Source: Planctomycetota bacterium (GTDB lineage: Bacteria; Planctomycetota; UBA1135; UBA2386). Taken from it: a stretch of 64,000 nt of DNA. Position numbers and translations under genes: made by a program. Positions 1 to 10,900 of this stretch are shown one piece after another. Numbering within the stretch: position 1 is the first letter of the stretch; each line of letters opens with the position of its first letter. Under the pieces are notes generated by a model. It was not told the origin of the DNA. It did not search any database and saw only the letters and a program-made list of their open reading frames with translations. The stretch covers positions 930,001-994,000 of the forward strand of contig JADJWQ010000001.1 of assembly GCA_016716265.1 (NCBI GenBank), read 5' to 3'.

Positions 1-60
1 ATGAACGTAGGACGAAACGTGACTCTCGCGCGCTGGACCGCACTGCTCTACCCTGGCCGA

Positions 61-440
61 GTCCGATCCCCGGACGATCGCCGGTGCGTTGCACGGGAGG
101 AAAGTCCGGGCTCCACAGGGCAGGGTGGCGGGCAACGCCCGCCGGGCGGGGGCTCTCGGGCCCTCCACCCAGGGAAAGTGCCACAGAGATCACACCGCCG
201 GCCGGCCGACTTCGCGTCGGCGACGGCAAGGGTGAAATGGTGCGGCAAGAGCGACACCCGGATGCGGGAGACCGCATCCGTGCAGGCAAACCCCACCCGG
301 AGAAAGACCGACAGAGGGGTGCGTGGCCCGCGCCGAACCCTCGCTGGCGTCGTTCGACGCGCGCCGCGAGGCGCGCGCTGGAGAAATGATCGTCACCGCC
401 CTCCGGGGCGGCACCAGAACCCGGCTTACGGGGATCGGAC
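61..440 (+). ncRNA. rnpB: RNase P RNA, bacterial type A
   Basis: This is the catalytic RNA of ribonuclease P, which cuts the 5' leader from pre-tRNAs. The universally conserved core blocks occur in the right order: GAGGAAAGTCC at 97-107, AGGGAAAGTGCCACAGAGA at 171-189, GGGTGAAATGGTGCGGCAAG at 229-248, AGGCAAACCCCACCCGGAG at 284-302, and the 3' P4 strand CAGAACCCGGCTTA at 415-428. The ends pair as helix P1: GTCCGATCCCC (61-71) with GGGGATCGGAC (430-440). The length of about 380 nt is usual for type A. No protein-coding reading of this stretch is credible. Exact ends are inferred from the P1 pairing. Confidence 0.95.
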
Positions 441-466
441 ACCTTCCCCCGCACGGCGCCGCGCGC

Positions 467-1180
467 TCACGGTGCACCGCTGTGCCGCGGTACGTGCGCT
501 CGGATGCGCGCGGCCTTGCGGAGCACCGCTCGCAACAGGCGGCGATCGAGCCGGCCGTCGAGGCGCACGATCAGGCGCGCCCAGGTGCCGACGTCACCTG
601 CGATCGGCCACGACGAGACCAGCGCGGCGAGGTCCTTCACGCGCCAGCGGCGCCGCCGCCACCGCGCTGGCTCGATCATCCGCTCGACGTCGATCAGCTG
701 CGGCTCGATGTCATCGAGAGAGCGCGCGAACCAGTGGCTCCAGTACAGGTCGCGGTGGAACAGCCCGGCGCCGTGCAGCCTTGCGACGACGGCGCTGGCG
801 ACCTCCAGGACGAACCGTCGCCGACGACCGGGATCGCGCTCCGCGGCGAGCAGACGATCGACCGGCTCGCCGGGCACCTCGAGCATGCCCACCGCGCTGT
901 GCTCCCCGACCGTGGCGAGGAACACCGGCACCGGAGCGCGCACTCCGAGGCCCGGAAGCTGGTGCAGCCGGTGCCATTCGTTGCGTGCGTCCGCCACCCG
1001 GCCGCGGCGGAGCTTGCGGAACACCACTGGTCCCGCTCCGGCGAGCGGGTGGCGTAGCGTGATCCCGCGAGGCAGCCGACGGAGCACTTCGCCCCGCTCG
1101 TCGGCCACGGCATCCGCAGCGGTCGCGTAGCCGAGCGCGCTGACGAGCGCCGGATCGACCGCCCGCGCCCAGATCAGCAT
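467..1180 (-). CDS. Lipopolysaccharide (Kdo/heptose) kinase, WaaP family
   Basis: 237 aa. Predicted to phosphorylate the inner-core sugar of lipopolysaccharide on the cytoplasmic face. The protein-kinase-like fold is visible: a lysine in VVFRKL near residue 56, the catalytic loop HRDLYWSHW at 142-150 (the HRDLY..H variant typical of Kdo kinase/WaaP proteins), and LIDVER at 162-167 in the place of the Mg-binding DFG. The ATG at 1180 is chosen because upstream in-frame sequence is arginine-rich junk. It ends just downstream of rnpB and is divergent from the glutamate dehydrogenase gene. Substrate (Kdo or heptose) cannot be told from sequence alone. HldE and LpxK genes nearby support an LPS role. 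Confidence 0.8.
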   Translation of the reverse strand: MLIWARAVDPALVSALGYATAADAVADERGEVLRRLPRGITLRHPLAGAGPVVFRKLRRGRVADARNEWHRLHQLPGLGVRAPVPVFLATVGEHSAVGMLEVPGEPVDRLLAAERDPGRRRRFVLEVASAVVARLHGAGLFHRDLYWSHWFARSLDDIEPQLIDVERMIEPARWRRRRWRVKDLAALVSSWPIAGDVGTWARLIVRLDGRLDRRLLRAVLRKAARIRAHVPRHSGAP

Positions 1181-1293
1181 GGCGCTCCGCCCGCGCAGGG
1201 GATCGCCTGGGCTCGTGTTGCCCACCTGCGCGCGCACAAGTAACGTGCGGCCCCCACCACCGCTCGACTGGCGCGCGAATCCGTCGGACGCAC

Positions 1294-2559
<1,266 letters not shown>

Positions 2560-2584
2560 CCGAGCGGCGGCGCGCGACGCGGTC

Positions 2585-3097
2585 TCACGACAGCTTCTTG
2601 CGCCGGATGCGCTGGATCAGCTTCGACGTCGAGTGCGCCTTCTTGTCGCCGACGAAGACCGGCTTGATGCCGAGCTTCTTGAGCGTCTCGCGCTCCGGCA
2701 GCGTCGACGCGGTGTAATCGGTGCCCTTCGCGTAGATGTCGGGCTTCAGCGCGTCGAGCACGCTGTCCGCGGTCTCGCCGTCGAAGCTCGTCACGTAGTC
2801 GACGAACCACAGGGTCGCGAGCAGTTCCATGCGCTCCTCGCACGGGACCATCGGGTGTCCCTTGCCCTTGTTCGCCTCGGCCGAGCGATCGCTGTTCACC
2901 GCGACCACCAGGAAGTCGCCGCGCGCACGCGCGTCCTCCAGACAGCGCGTGTGACCGACGTGCAGGAGATCGAACACTCCGTTGCTGAGCACGACGACCT
3001 TGCCCTGAGCCTGCAGTCCTTGCAGGACCGCACGCAGCACGGCGTGGTCGGCGTGGATCTTGTCTCTCGACCGTGCGTTGCGCGGCTGGACGACCAC
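2585..3097 (-). CDS. RfaE2/HldE-C-like D-beta-D-heptose 1-phosphate adenylyltransferase
   Basis: 170 aa, a single nucleotidyltransferase domain of the cytidylyltransferase superfamily. LSNGVFDLLHVGHT at 37-50 carries the nucleotide-binding HxGH motif, and KGTDYTASTLPERE and the C-terminal HSTSKLIQRIR resemble the RfaE domain II signature. The likely reaction is ADP transfer to a heptose 1-phosphate for LPS core or glycan synthesis. It is last in a leftward block with hldE, lpxK and fabD. The neighbouring HldE already has its own adenylyltransferase half, so this is a second, free-standing copy with possibly different sugar specificity. Confidence 0.8.
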   Translation of the reverse strand: MVVQPRNARSRDKIHADHAVLRAVLQGLQAQGKVVVLSNGVFDLLHVGHTRCLEDARARGDFLVVAVNSDRSAEANKGKGHPMVPCEERMELLATLWFVDYVTSFDGETADSVLDALKPDIYAKGTDYTASTLPERETLKKLGIKPVFVGDKKAHSTSKLIQRIRRKKLS

Positions 3098-3197
3098 GAG
3101 GACCTCAGGAGATCGGACGGGAGGGCAGGGAACCGGCGGGATGCTAGCCCCGGACCGGCGTCGAGGGCCAGCCTTCTGCCGACCGGAACCACCGGTG

Positions 3198-4652
3198 TCA
3201 CCGCACGGCCGCGCGGATGCGGTCGACGATCGCGGTGGTCGAGCAACCGGGCCGCAGGGGCACCAGCACGACCTGCCCGCCGTGGGCCTCCACCCACTCC
3301 CGGCCGACGACGCCCTTGTCGCGCCAGTCCTCCCCCTTCACGAGCACGTGCGGGGTGATCGCGCGGATCAGCTCGAGCGGCGTGTCCTCGTCGAACGGCA
3401 CGATGAAGTCGACGGCCTGCAGGGCGGCGAGCACGTCCATCCGGTCCCGCAGCGTGTTGATCGGTCGCTCCGGCCCCTTCTCGAGCCGGCGGATGCTCTC
3501 GTCGGTGTTCAGGCCCACGATCAGCGCGTCCGCATAGCTGCGCGCCCGCGCCAGGTACTCGGTGTGGCCCGGGTGCAGCAGATCGAAGCAGCCGTTGGTG
3601 AACGCGAGGCGCTTGCCGTCGGCGCGCATGCGGGCGGCGACCGACACCGCCTCGTCGCGGTCGAGGATCTTGCCCTGCGGTTGCTGGCCGAGGATCGTCA
3701 GCACCTCGCGCCGCGACACCGCCCAGGTCCCGAAGCGCCCGACCACGATGCCCGCCGCGGCGTTCGCGAGCCGCAAACTGTCCTCGAGCCCGACGCCACA
3801 GGCGCGCGCGAGCGTCAGCGCGGCGACGACGGTGTCGCCGGCGCCGGTCACGTCGAACACCGCCTTCGCCTCGGTCGGGATCGTGCGCGCGTCGCCGTTC
3901 TCGGTCTCGAAGAAGATGCCGTCCTTGCCGAGCGTGATCGTCGCGGCGCGCACGCCGGTCAGTTCCTTCAGCCGCTGCGCGACGCGGTGCAGGTCGCTCT
4001 CGACGCGGATCGTCACGCCGGTCGCGGCCTCGGCCTCGGCACGGTTCGGCGTGAGCAGGTCGACGCCACGGTACTTGGTGTAGTCGGTGCCCTTCGGATC
4101 GACGACGACGATGCCGCCTCGGGAGTGCGCCGCTTCGATCGCGGCCTCGACGACCGAGCGGTCGAGCACGCCCTTGCCATAGTCGCTCAGCAGCACCGCG
4201 TCGAACGGGAACGGGCGCTGCCCGAGGCGCTCGAGGAGCGCCGTGCGCGTGTCGCCGACCAGCGGGTGGCGGCGCTCCTCGTCGACGCGCAGCACCTGCT
4301 GCGTGCGGCTGACGTAGCGGGTCTTGCGCGTGGTCGGGCGCGTCGGGTCCTCGACCGTCCAGCTCGAATCGATGCCGACCTCGTCGAGCAGCGCACGCAA
4401 CCGCCGGGCGGTGTCGTCGCGACCGACCACGCCGAGCACCGCGGCCTTCGCGCCGAGGCTCACCAGGTTGGCGGCCACGTTGCACGCGCCGCCGAGCAGC
4501 GCGCGCTCGTCTTCCTTCTCGAACACGAGCACCGGGGCCTCGGGGGAGACGCGCCGCGCCGCGCCCTCGATGTAGCGGTCGAGGATCAGGTCACCGACGA
4601 CGAGGACCGAGGGCGAGCCGAGGTCGCGGAGGATGCGGGCGAGGTGTTGCAT
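3198..4652 (-). CDS. hldE: Bifunctional heptose 7-phosphate kinase / heptose 1-phosphate adenylyltransferase
   Basis: 484 aa, matching the usual two-domain HldE. Residues 1-320 form a PfkB-type sugar kinase: GGACNVAANL near 54-63, and the catalytic DVTGAGDTVVAAL with D273. Residues 345-484 form the adenylyltransferase with FTNGCFDLLHPGHT at 351-364, INTLRDRMDVL and a C-terminal GCSTTAIVDRI. Together they phosphorylate D-glycero-D-manno-heptose 7-phosphate and adenylylate the 1-phosphate on the way to ADP-heptose for LPS. The gene lies between lpxK (upstream, 157 bp gap) and the single-domain adenylyltransferase (downstream, 100 bp gap) on the same strand. Confidence 0.95.
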   Translation of the reverse strand: MQHLARILRDLGSPSVLVVGDLILDRYIEGAARRVSPEAPVLVFEKEDERALLGGACNVAANLVSLGAKAAVLGVVGRDDTARRLRALLDEVGIDSSWTVEDPTRPTTRKTRYVSRTQQVLRVDEERRHPLVGDTRTALLERLGQRPFPFDAVLLSDYGKGVLDRSVVEAAIEAAHSRGGIVVVDPKGTDYTKYRGVDLLTPNRAEAEAATGVTIRVESDLHRVAQRLKELTGVRAATITLGKDGIFFETENGDARTIPTEAKAVFDVTGAGDTVVAALTLARACGVGLEDSLRLANAAAGIVVGRFGTWAVSRREVLTILGQQPQGKILDRDEAVSVAARMRADGKRLAFTNGCFDLLHPGHTEYLARARSYADALIVGLNTDESIRRLEKGPERPINTLRDRMDVLAALQAVDFIVPFDEDTPLELIRAITPHVLVKGEDWRDKGVVGREWVEAHGGQVVLVPLRPGCSTTAIVDRIRAAVR

Positions 4653-4809
4653 GTGGCGGACGGCGGCGCGCTGCGGGACGCCGCGGCTCGGTCGAAAGTT
4701 AGCCCGGATGAGTCACGAGATCCCGGCTGCGGTCACGCATGTCGCTGGTCGGGCAACCCGGCGACGGCATCGCTCGGATCAGCCGGGTCAGGGCGGTCGG
4801 TGCCGGGGT

Positions 4810-5841
4810 TCACCTTGGCGTCGCCGGGACGGGGCCGAGGCCGAACGCGTCCGGCCGCGGCGCCGGCGCGAGGAAACGCAGGCCGATCCGCAGCACGGCG
4901 AGCGGCTCGGCGAGACCGCGGAGCTTCACCGCGTCCTTCTCCGTCGTGAGCAGCGCGGCGCCGTCGCGCGCGGCGTCGCGCGCCAGTGCCGCGACCGCCG
5001 TCGGGTCGTGGCGATGGTGGTCTCGGCGCACCGTGTGCCGCACGACGTCGGCGCCGAGCTCGGCGACCGTGCGCTCGAACGCGGCAGGTCGCGCGATCGC
5101 GCTGAGCAGATGGACGCGCCGACCGCGCAGCGACGCGGCCGGCGCGACCTCGCCGGCCGGCAGCCAGCACAGGTCCTCGGCGACGTGGTCGCAGGCGTCG
5201 ACCGGCAGGTCGTCGCGCTGCGCGAGCTGCCGCACGCGCGCGGCGCGCTGCTGGAGGGCCGCGGTGTCGAGCGCACCGGCGCGCGTCAGCACGACGTGGT
5301 CGGCGCGCCGCAGCGCGGGCCCCGCGAGCTCGCGCAGGTCGCCGGTCGGCAGCAACCGGAAGCCGTCGAAGGGATCGCTGGCGTCGAGGCACACGACGTC
5401 GACGTCGCGGCGCAGGCGGCGGTGCTGGAACCCGTCGTCGAGCAGGATCAGGTCGACCGCTCCGGAGGCGGCGAGACGGCGCGCCCCGGCGACGCGGTCG
5501 GGATCCTGGACCTGCGGCAGGTCGGGGAAGCGGTCGCGGAGCAGCAGCCCCTCGTCGTTCAGCTCGGCGCCGGGCGCGCGTCCGTAGCCACGCGCGAGCA
5601 CGCCGGGACGCAGACCGAGCGCACGCGCCCGGCGCACCAGCTCGACGACGAGCGGCGTCTTCCCGGTGCCACCGACCGTCAGGTTGCCGACCGAGACGAC
5701 GCGCACGTCGACGCCGTGCACCGGCCGCAGCTGCCAGTCGAAGGTCGCGTTCCGCAGCGCGGTGACCCCCGCGTAGACCAGCGACGCGGGCCACAGGCTG
5801 CGCCGCACGACGCGCAGCAGCTCAGCCGCGGGCGCCGCCAT
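4810..5841 (-). CDS. lpxK: Tetraacyldisaccharide 4'-kinase
   Basis: 343 aa, the normal LpxK length. It phosphorylates the 4' position of the lipid A disaccharide on the inner membrane. An N-terminal hydrophobic stretch (about 17-30) precedes the P-loop VGNLTVGGTGKTPLV at 51-65. The family-specific ILLDDGFQHRRL is at 132-143, and TTEKDAVKL near residue 305 is also typical. The first in-frame ATG at 5841 fits the family N-terminus. It lies 39 bp downstream of fabD on the same strand. With hldE and WaaP it shows that this organism makes a lipid A based outer membrane. Confidence 0.95.
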   Translation of the reverse strand: MAAPAAELLRVVRRSLWPASLVYAGVTALRNATFDWQLRPVHGVDVRVVSVGNLTVGGTGKTPLVVELVRRARALGLRPGVLARGYGRAPGAELNDEGLLLRDRFPDLPQVQDPDRVAGARRLAASGAVDLILLDDGFQHRRLRRDVDVVCLDASDPFDGFRLLPTGDLRELAGPALRRADHVVLTRAGALDTAALQQRAARVRQLAQRDDLPVDACDHVAEDLCWLPAGEVAPAASLRGRRVHLLSAIARPAAFERTVAELGADVVRHTVRRDHHRHDPTAVAALARDAARDGAALLTTEKDAVKLRGLAEPLAVLRIGLRFLAPAPRPDAFGLGPVPATPR

Positions 5842-5880
5842 CGCCGCATCGGACCGCCGGGGGGACCCGCCGGCGACGGC

Positions 5881-6825
5881 TCACGGCCGCGCCGCGCCCG
5901 CGCCGCCGACGAAGCGCTCGACCTCGTCGGCGCTGGTGACGCCCTCCGCCTGCACGCCATCGATGCCCAGCGGCGCGAGGATCTGACCGACCATCCGCAT
6001 CAGCGTCGGCTTCGGCCCGAACTCGACGAAGCGCTTCACGCCGGCATCGCGCACCATGCTCTCGATGCTGTGCTGCCACAGCACCGAGCCGGCGAACTGG
6101 CGCTTCAGTGCGTCACGCACCTCCGCAGCGCTCGTCACCGGTCGGGCATCGACGTTGCACCACACCGGGAACGCCGGATCGCGCACGTCCACGTCGTCGA
6201 GCAGGGCACCGAAGCCGTCCGCCGCCGCGCGGAGCAGCGAGCTGTGGAAGGGCACCGACACGTTGAGCCGCACCGCCTGGCGCGGTCCGAGCTCGGCGAC
6301 CACCGCGTCCATCGCCGTCGCGCTGCCCGACAGCACGATCTGACCGGGCGTGTTGAAGTTCGCGAGGTCGCAGACGCCGTGCCCGGCGACACGGACTGCG
6401 ATCGCGCGCGCCTCCTCTTCGCTGGTCTTGCGCAAGGCGACCATGCCACCGGTGCCGTGCGGCACCGCCTCCTGCATCCGGCGCGCGCGCTCGCGCACGA
6501 GTCGCAGGGCGTCCGCGAACGCGAGGCTGCCCGCGACCGTCAGCGCGCTGTACTCGCCGAGCGAATGCCCGGCCGCCAGCGCCGGGCGCTGCGCACCGGC
6601 CGCCCGCCAGGCAGCGATCGACACCGCGAGGGTCGCCGGCTGGGTGTTCTCGGTCATCGCGAGCTGCTCGTCCGGCCCCTCGAAGCACAGCGTCGCGAGG
6701 GGGGAGTCGAGCGCCGCGTCGGCCTCGGCGAAGGTCTCCCGCGCCGCCGGGAAGCGCTCCGCGAGATCGCGGCCCATGCCGGCGAACTGCGATCCCTGAC
6801 CGGTGAACAGGAAGGCCGTGACCAT
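5881..6825 (-). CDS. fabD: Malonyl-CoA:ACP transacylase
   Basis: 314 aa. Transfers malonyl groups from CoA to acyl carrier protein for fatty-acid synthesis. The motifs are complete: FTGQGSQ at 7-13, GHSLGEYSAL with nucleophile S88, the conserved arginine in RERARRM (R113), NTPGQIVLSG at 158-167, and VPFHSSLL with catalytic H194. The ATG at 6825 sits two residues before the conserved FLFTGQGSQ, so much longer upstream reading is not coding. The gene is 39 bp upstream of lpxK in the same direction. No other fab gene is next to it, so it is linked to lipid A genes rather than to a fab cluster. Confidence 0.96.
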   Translation of the reverse strand: MVTAFLFTGQGSQFAGMGRDLAERFPAARETFAEADAALDSPLATLCFEGPDEQLAMTENTQPATLAVSIAAWRAAGAQRPALAAGHSLGEYSALTVAGSLAFADALRLVRERARRMQEAVPHGTGGMVALRKTSEEEARAIAVRVAGHGVCDLANFNTPGQIVLSGSATAMDAVVAELGPRQAVRLNVSVPFHSSLLRAAADGFGALLDDVDVRDPAFPVWCNVDARPVTSAAEVRDALKRQFAGSVLWQHSIESMVRDAGVKRFVEFGPKPTLMRMVGQILAPLGIDGVQAEGVTSADEVERFVGGAGAARP

Positions 6826-6920
6826 GCGCGCAGGATCGCCGGGCCGCAGCGACGCGCAAAGCGAAATCGGCCGCGGCCGGCTGCGGCGCTGTTGTCCGCA
6901 CGCCGCTCGCGCGGGACGTC

Positions 6921-7814
6921 TCAGCGGCGCCGGCCCGGCGCGGGCGGACCGACGGGCGTCCCGGTACCGGGCTGCGGCAGCGGTCCGGCGGGCGGCGGAC
7001 CCTGCTGCGGCAGTGGCGGGAGTCCGCCGGTCGGCGGCGTGCCCTGCGAGCGCTCCTCGATCTCCTTCTGCAGCCGGAAGGCCTCCTGCCAGGCGGCGAA
7101 GTTGTCGATGAAGCGCTTCTCCTTGTCGTTCGGGAACACGCCGATCACGATCTTGCGCCGCTCGAGCTCCTGGAGCTTCGCGAGCCCCCAGCCGGCGTCG
7201 GGCGGGAACTCGGTGAGCAGCGCCTGCTGCTCGGCGGTCAGCGTCGGCACCTCGGCATCGGGCGTGCCCTCCGGCCCACCCGCGCCCGGGGCCGCGCCGT
7301 CGGCCGGCGACTGGCTCTGCGGGGCCGCTCCCGGCGGTGCGGCCGGCGGGGTCGGCGCCTGGCGCAGCTTGCGCTCCTGCTCGGCGCGCTCGAGCTCGAG
7401 GCCGATCTGCGCGACCTCCTCGTCGGTGAGCACCTGACCGATCGTGTGCTCCTTGATCTGCTCGAAGGGCAGGAACACGTAGCTGTTCGAGCGGCTGAAA
7501 TACCACAGCCGGATGCCGGCGCCCGGCGTGCGCACGTCGGACGAAACGAACTCGAGCCCGTCGTGGCGCTCGACGAAGCGGCCGTTGCGGATGATGCCCC
7601 GCATGCGGCTGCCATTGGTCAGGCGCACGGTGATCCGCACGTTGCTCTCGACGACGCGCCCCTCACGCATCTGCCGCTCCCGCTCGGCGATCTCGCGCTC
7701 GACCCGCTCGCGGTGCTGCCCGCCGGTCTCCGGCAGCTCCTGCGCCAGCGCGAAGCCGGGGTTCAGCACGGCGGCGAAGGCGACGAACACGGCAGTCCTG
7801 GCGATGCGACGCAT
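6921..7814 (-). CDS. Secreted proline-rich protein of unknown function
   Basis: 297 aa. A signal peptide is visible (MRRIAR followed by a hydrophobic stretch, likely cut after ALAQ near residue 25). A charged helix with ERERQMREGR follows, then a small beta-like domain (VRITVRLTNGSRMRGIIRNG) resembling RNA-binding Sm-like or SH3-like folds. The middle and the C-terminus are rich in Pro, Gly and Gln (PLPQQGPPPAGPLPQPG). No family is recognised. It lies upstream of fabD in the same direction with a 95 bp gap, so it could share a transcript with the lipid genes. The ATG at 7814 is preceded by AGGAGCC, a reasonable ribosome-binding site. Confidence 0.75.
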   Translation of the reverse strand: MRRIARTAVFVAFAAVLNPGFALAQELPETGGQHRERVEREIAERERQMREGRVVESNVRITVRLTNGSRMRGIIRNGRFVERHDGLEFVSSDVRTPGAGIRLWYFSRSNSYVFLPFEQIKEHTIGQVLTDEEVAQIGLELERAEQERKLRQAPTPPAAPPGAAPQSQSPADGAAPGAGGPEGTPDAEVPTLTAEQQALLTEFPPDAGWGLAKLQELERRKIVIGVFPNDKEKRFIDNFAAWQEAFRLQKEIEERSQGTPPTGGLPPLPQQGPPPAGPLPQPGTGTPVGPPAPGRRR

Positions 7815-7937
7815 GGTGGCTCCTCGGCTCGGCCCCCCGCACGGAGACGGGAGTGGCCCCGTCGCGACATCGGCGCGCGCCGGCCCGCGACCTGAACCCG
7901 CCCTCCCGGATCGGGACGGTCCGTCGGGGCCGAGGGG

Positions 7938-10900
7938 TCAGGGCCGCAGCGTCAGGCCGGCCTCGACGCGCGCGAACAGCGCGCGCACCGCCGGCTGTGC
8001 CGCGCGGTCCCGCACCGCGGTCGCGTCCGAGCCGGTCACGCGGAACCGCACGAGCACGGCACGCGGGGGCGCGCTCAGGAACGCCCAGCGCTCCCGGCTG
8101 ACCGCACCGTCGTCGCCCGCGAACAGCCACTCGCTGCACAGCGCGGTGCGACCCGCTCCCACCGCCCCGAACGGCAGCTCGGCGGGATCGCTCCCGAGGC
8201 GCGCCCCCGGCGCGGCGAACGCCCCCGCGGACAGCTCGAACAGCGCCGCCCAGCGGTCGGCCACCGCCACCTCCGTGAGGCCGGTGACGATCACGTCGAC
8301 GTCGGGACCGACCGTCGCGTTGGCGACGCGCACCTGCAGATCGGTCGCGAGCCAGCCGAGGCGCGCGAGCTGGTCGCCGGTCGCCGGCGCGAGCGCCAGG
8401 TCCACGCCGAGCGTCTCGTGCGCGTAGCCCGCGCCCGTCGCGCGCCCGCCATCGACGCAGTCGATCGGCTCGACGGCGAGCAGCTCGGGGCGCGGACTGC
8501 GGCCATCGAACCAGGCGACGAGCCCTTCGCGGACGCCCGGCGCCGGCCGGCCCTCGGGATCGACGAAGGCGCGCTCGACCTCGAGCTCGGCGACCAGCAG
8601 CGCACCGACCGCGCCGACGTCGACGACGGTCGGCGCGCCACCGAGCTGCGGCGCAGACTCCTGCACGAGCCGCTCGAGCGTCGCGCGGGCCGGCCAGCGC
8701 TCGGCCCAGTGGCCGTCGATCAGCAGCGCGACGCGCGGGCCGTCGGCCTCCGCCGCCGATGCTGGCACCCAGGCGGGCTGGCGGAAGGTCAGCACGAGAC
8801 CCTCCGGGCCGTGCTCGACGGCACACGGCTCGGGCCAGGCGCTCAGCAGGCGCACCGCCGGCGGCACGTGCAGCAGCTGCACCGCGCCCTCCCCACCGAG
8901 CACCGCAGGCAGGCGCAGTTCGACCTCGCCGGCCCGCGCGCGGGCGAGGGCGATCGGCTCGAAGTCGAGCTCGCAGCGCACGCGCGCACCGGGCGGTGCA
9001 GCGGGCAGGCGGAGCACGGTCGCGCCGTCGCATCGCGCGACGACGCCGACCGCACCCTCGCCGGCGCGGACCCGCGGCGCGGCGGCAGTCGACAGGCGCT
9101 CGCCGAGCGCCAGCTCACCCGGCGCGGCGTCGAGCGCCAGGCAGATTCCGCCGCGCGGCGACACGCGCCACACGAGCACGGCCGCGTCCGCTCGCCGTGC
9201 GGCGGCACAGGCGTCCGCCGAGGTCCGCACCGCAGCGGGGTCGGCGGCGGCGGGCGGGGCGAACCAGGCGAGTCGCAACCCGAGGTCCGCGCGCCGCTCG
9301 GACCACGGCAACAGGACTCGCGCGGCGGCCAGCAGGGATTCCGGCTGCTCCGCGGCGAACGACCCGCCGGCGAGCCACGCCGACCCGTCGGCGACGACGA
9401 GATCGCCCGCGTTCCCGCACAGGTCGCGGACGCCGAGCGGCGAGGCCCCGGCGACGCCGGTGTCGACTGCCACCGGCACGCCACCGGCCGCGACCCACCC
9501 CGGCCGGAACGCGTCGCCCCACGGGAACCGCCAGCCGAGGCCACCGGGGTCGGCAGCGGCGGCGTGCGTCGCGGGGTCGGGCACGTGTCCTCCGCGCAGG
9601 GCCGCGTAGGTGCGCGCCAGCGCCGGTGAGAGGCCGACGACGGGCAGGTCGGCGGCGCGCACGACGTCGGCCGTGCGCCAGCCGAGCGGCTCGAGCTCGG
9701 CGCGCAGATCGGGGTCGTCGAGACCGCCGAGCAGCCGCGCCCAATCGTCCCGGCGCTCCTCCCCGACGGCGAGCCACACCGGTCCAGGCGGCGCGTCGAC
9801 CAGCGCGGCGTGCTCGGGTGCGCCGTCGAGCTGGACCGCGCCGAGCATCCAGCCGGTGCGGCCGTCGCGCTCGATCCGCGCGATCCGCCGCAGGGTCGCA
9901 CAGTCGCGCGGAGTGGCCTCCACCAGCCAATCGCCGATCTCGAGGGACGTGCGGCTCGCGACGCTCTGCCAGGTGGCAGCTGGGTCGCCGAGCCGTCGCA
10001 CCCGGCACGCGGCGAGCGGACGACCGGAGCGCACGTCGACGACCAGCTCGCCGACGCCGCGTGCGCGGCGGAGCCGCTCCGCCCAGGCCGGGTCGCGGGA
10101 CGACGCATCCCAGGACTCCAACCAGCCGGCGAGCTGGCCGAACAGCCCGCGCGCGTACAGGCGCTCGAACAGCGCGTCCGCGCAGGCCGAGCGCGCCTGC
10201 CGTACCATCTCGTCGCCGAGCAGCGCACCGGCGCGGGCGAAGCTCGACTCGGCCTCCAGGAAGCGACCCGCCGCGATCTGCGCGCGCGCCAGCTCGAGCG
10301 CCTCGCGGCCCGCACGCTCGTCGCGCTGGTCGCGCACGGCGGTCGCGGCGAGGCCGGCGGCGAGCCCGACCGAGAGCGCGACGCCGAGACCGATCAGCGC
10401 GCTCCGCATGCGCCGCAGCGCGCGGCGCGACGCACGGCCGAGGTCACGCGGGATCACGCGCTTCGGAAGCTCGGCACCCGCGGCGAGCGCACCCAGCCCG
10501 TCCCGCAATGCCACCATGTCGGGCGGGCGATCGCTCGGATCCTTCGCCAGGCACGCGTCACACAAGCGGGCGAGCGGCTCGGGCACCGCGGGCGCGAGGC
10601 TGCGCACCCGCGGCGGCGACTCGGTGACGATCCGGCGCAGGATCTCGGCGGCGTGCGCACCGTCGAACGGCGGCCGCAGCGTGAGCATCTCGAACAGCGT
10701 CGCACCGAGCCCGTAGACGTCGGTGCGCGCATCGATCGTCTGGTCGCCCCCGAGCGCCTGCTCGGGAGCCATGTAGGCGGGCGTGCCGACGACGTCGCCG
10801 CTGCCCGTCAGCCGGGCGCCGGCCTCGTCCCAGGCGAGCCCGAAGTCGACGACGACGACCCGGCCGGCCGGATCGAGCAGCAGGTTGCCCGGCTTGACGT

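Noticed and set aside
1..1062. Long plus-strand open frame of 353 codons over the first kilobase
   Set aside because: It covers the RNase P RNA and is antisense to the WaaP-type kinase. Its arginine/proline-rich translation is typical of GC-rich shadow frames.
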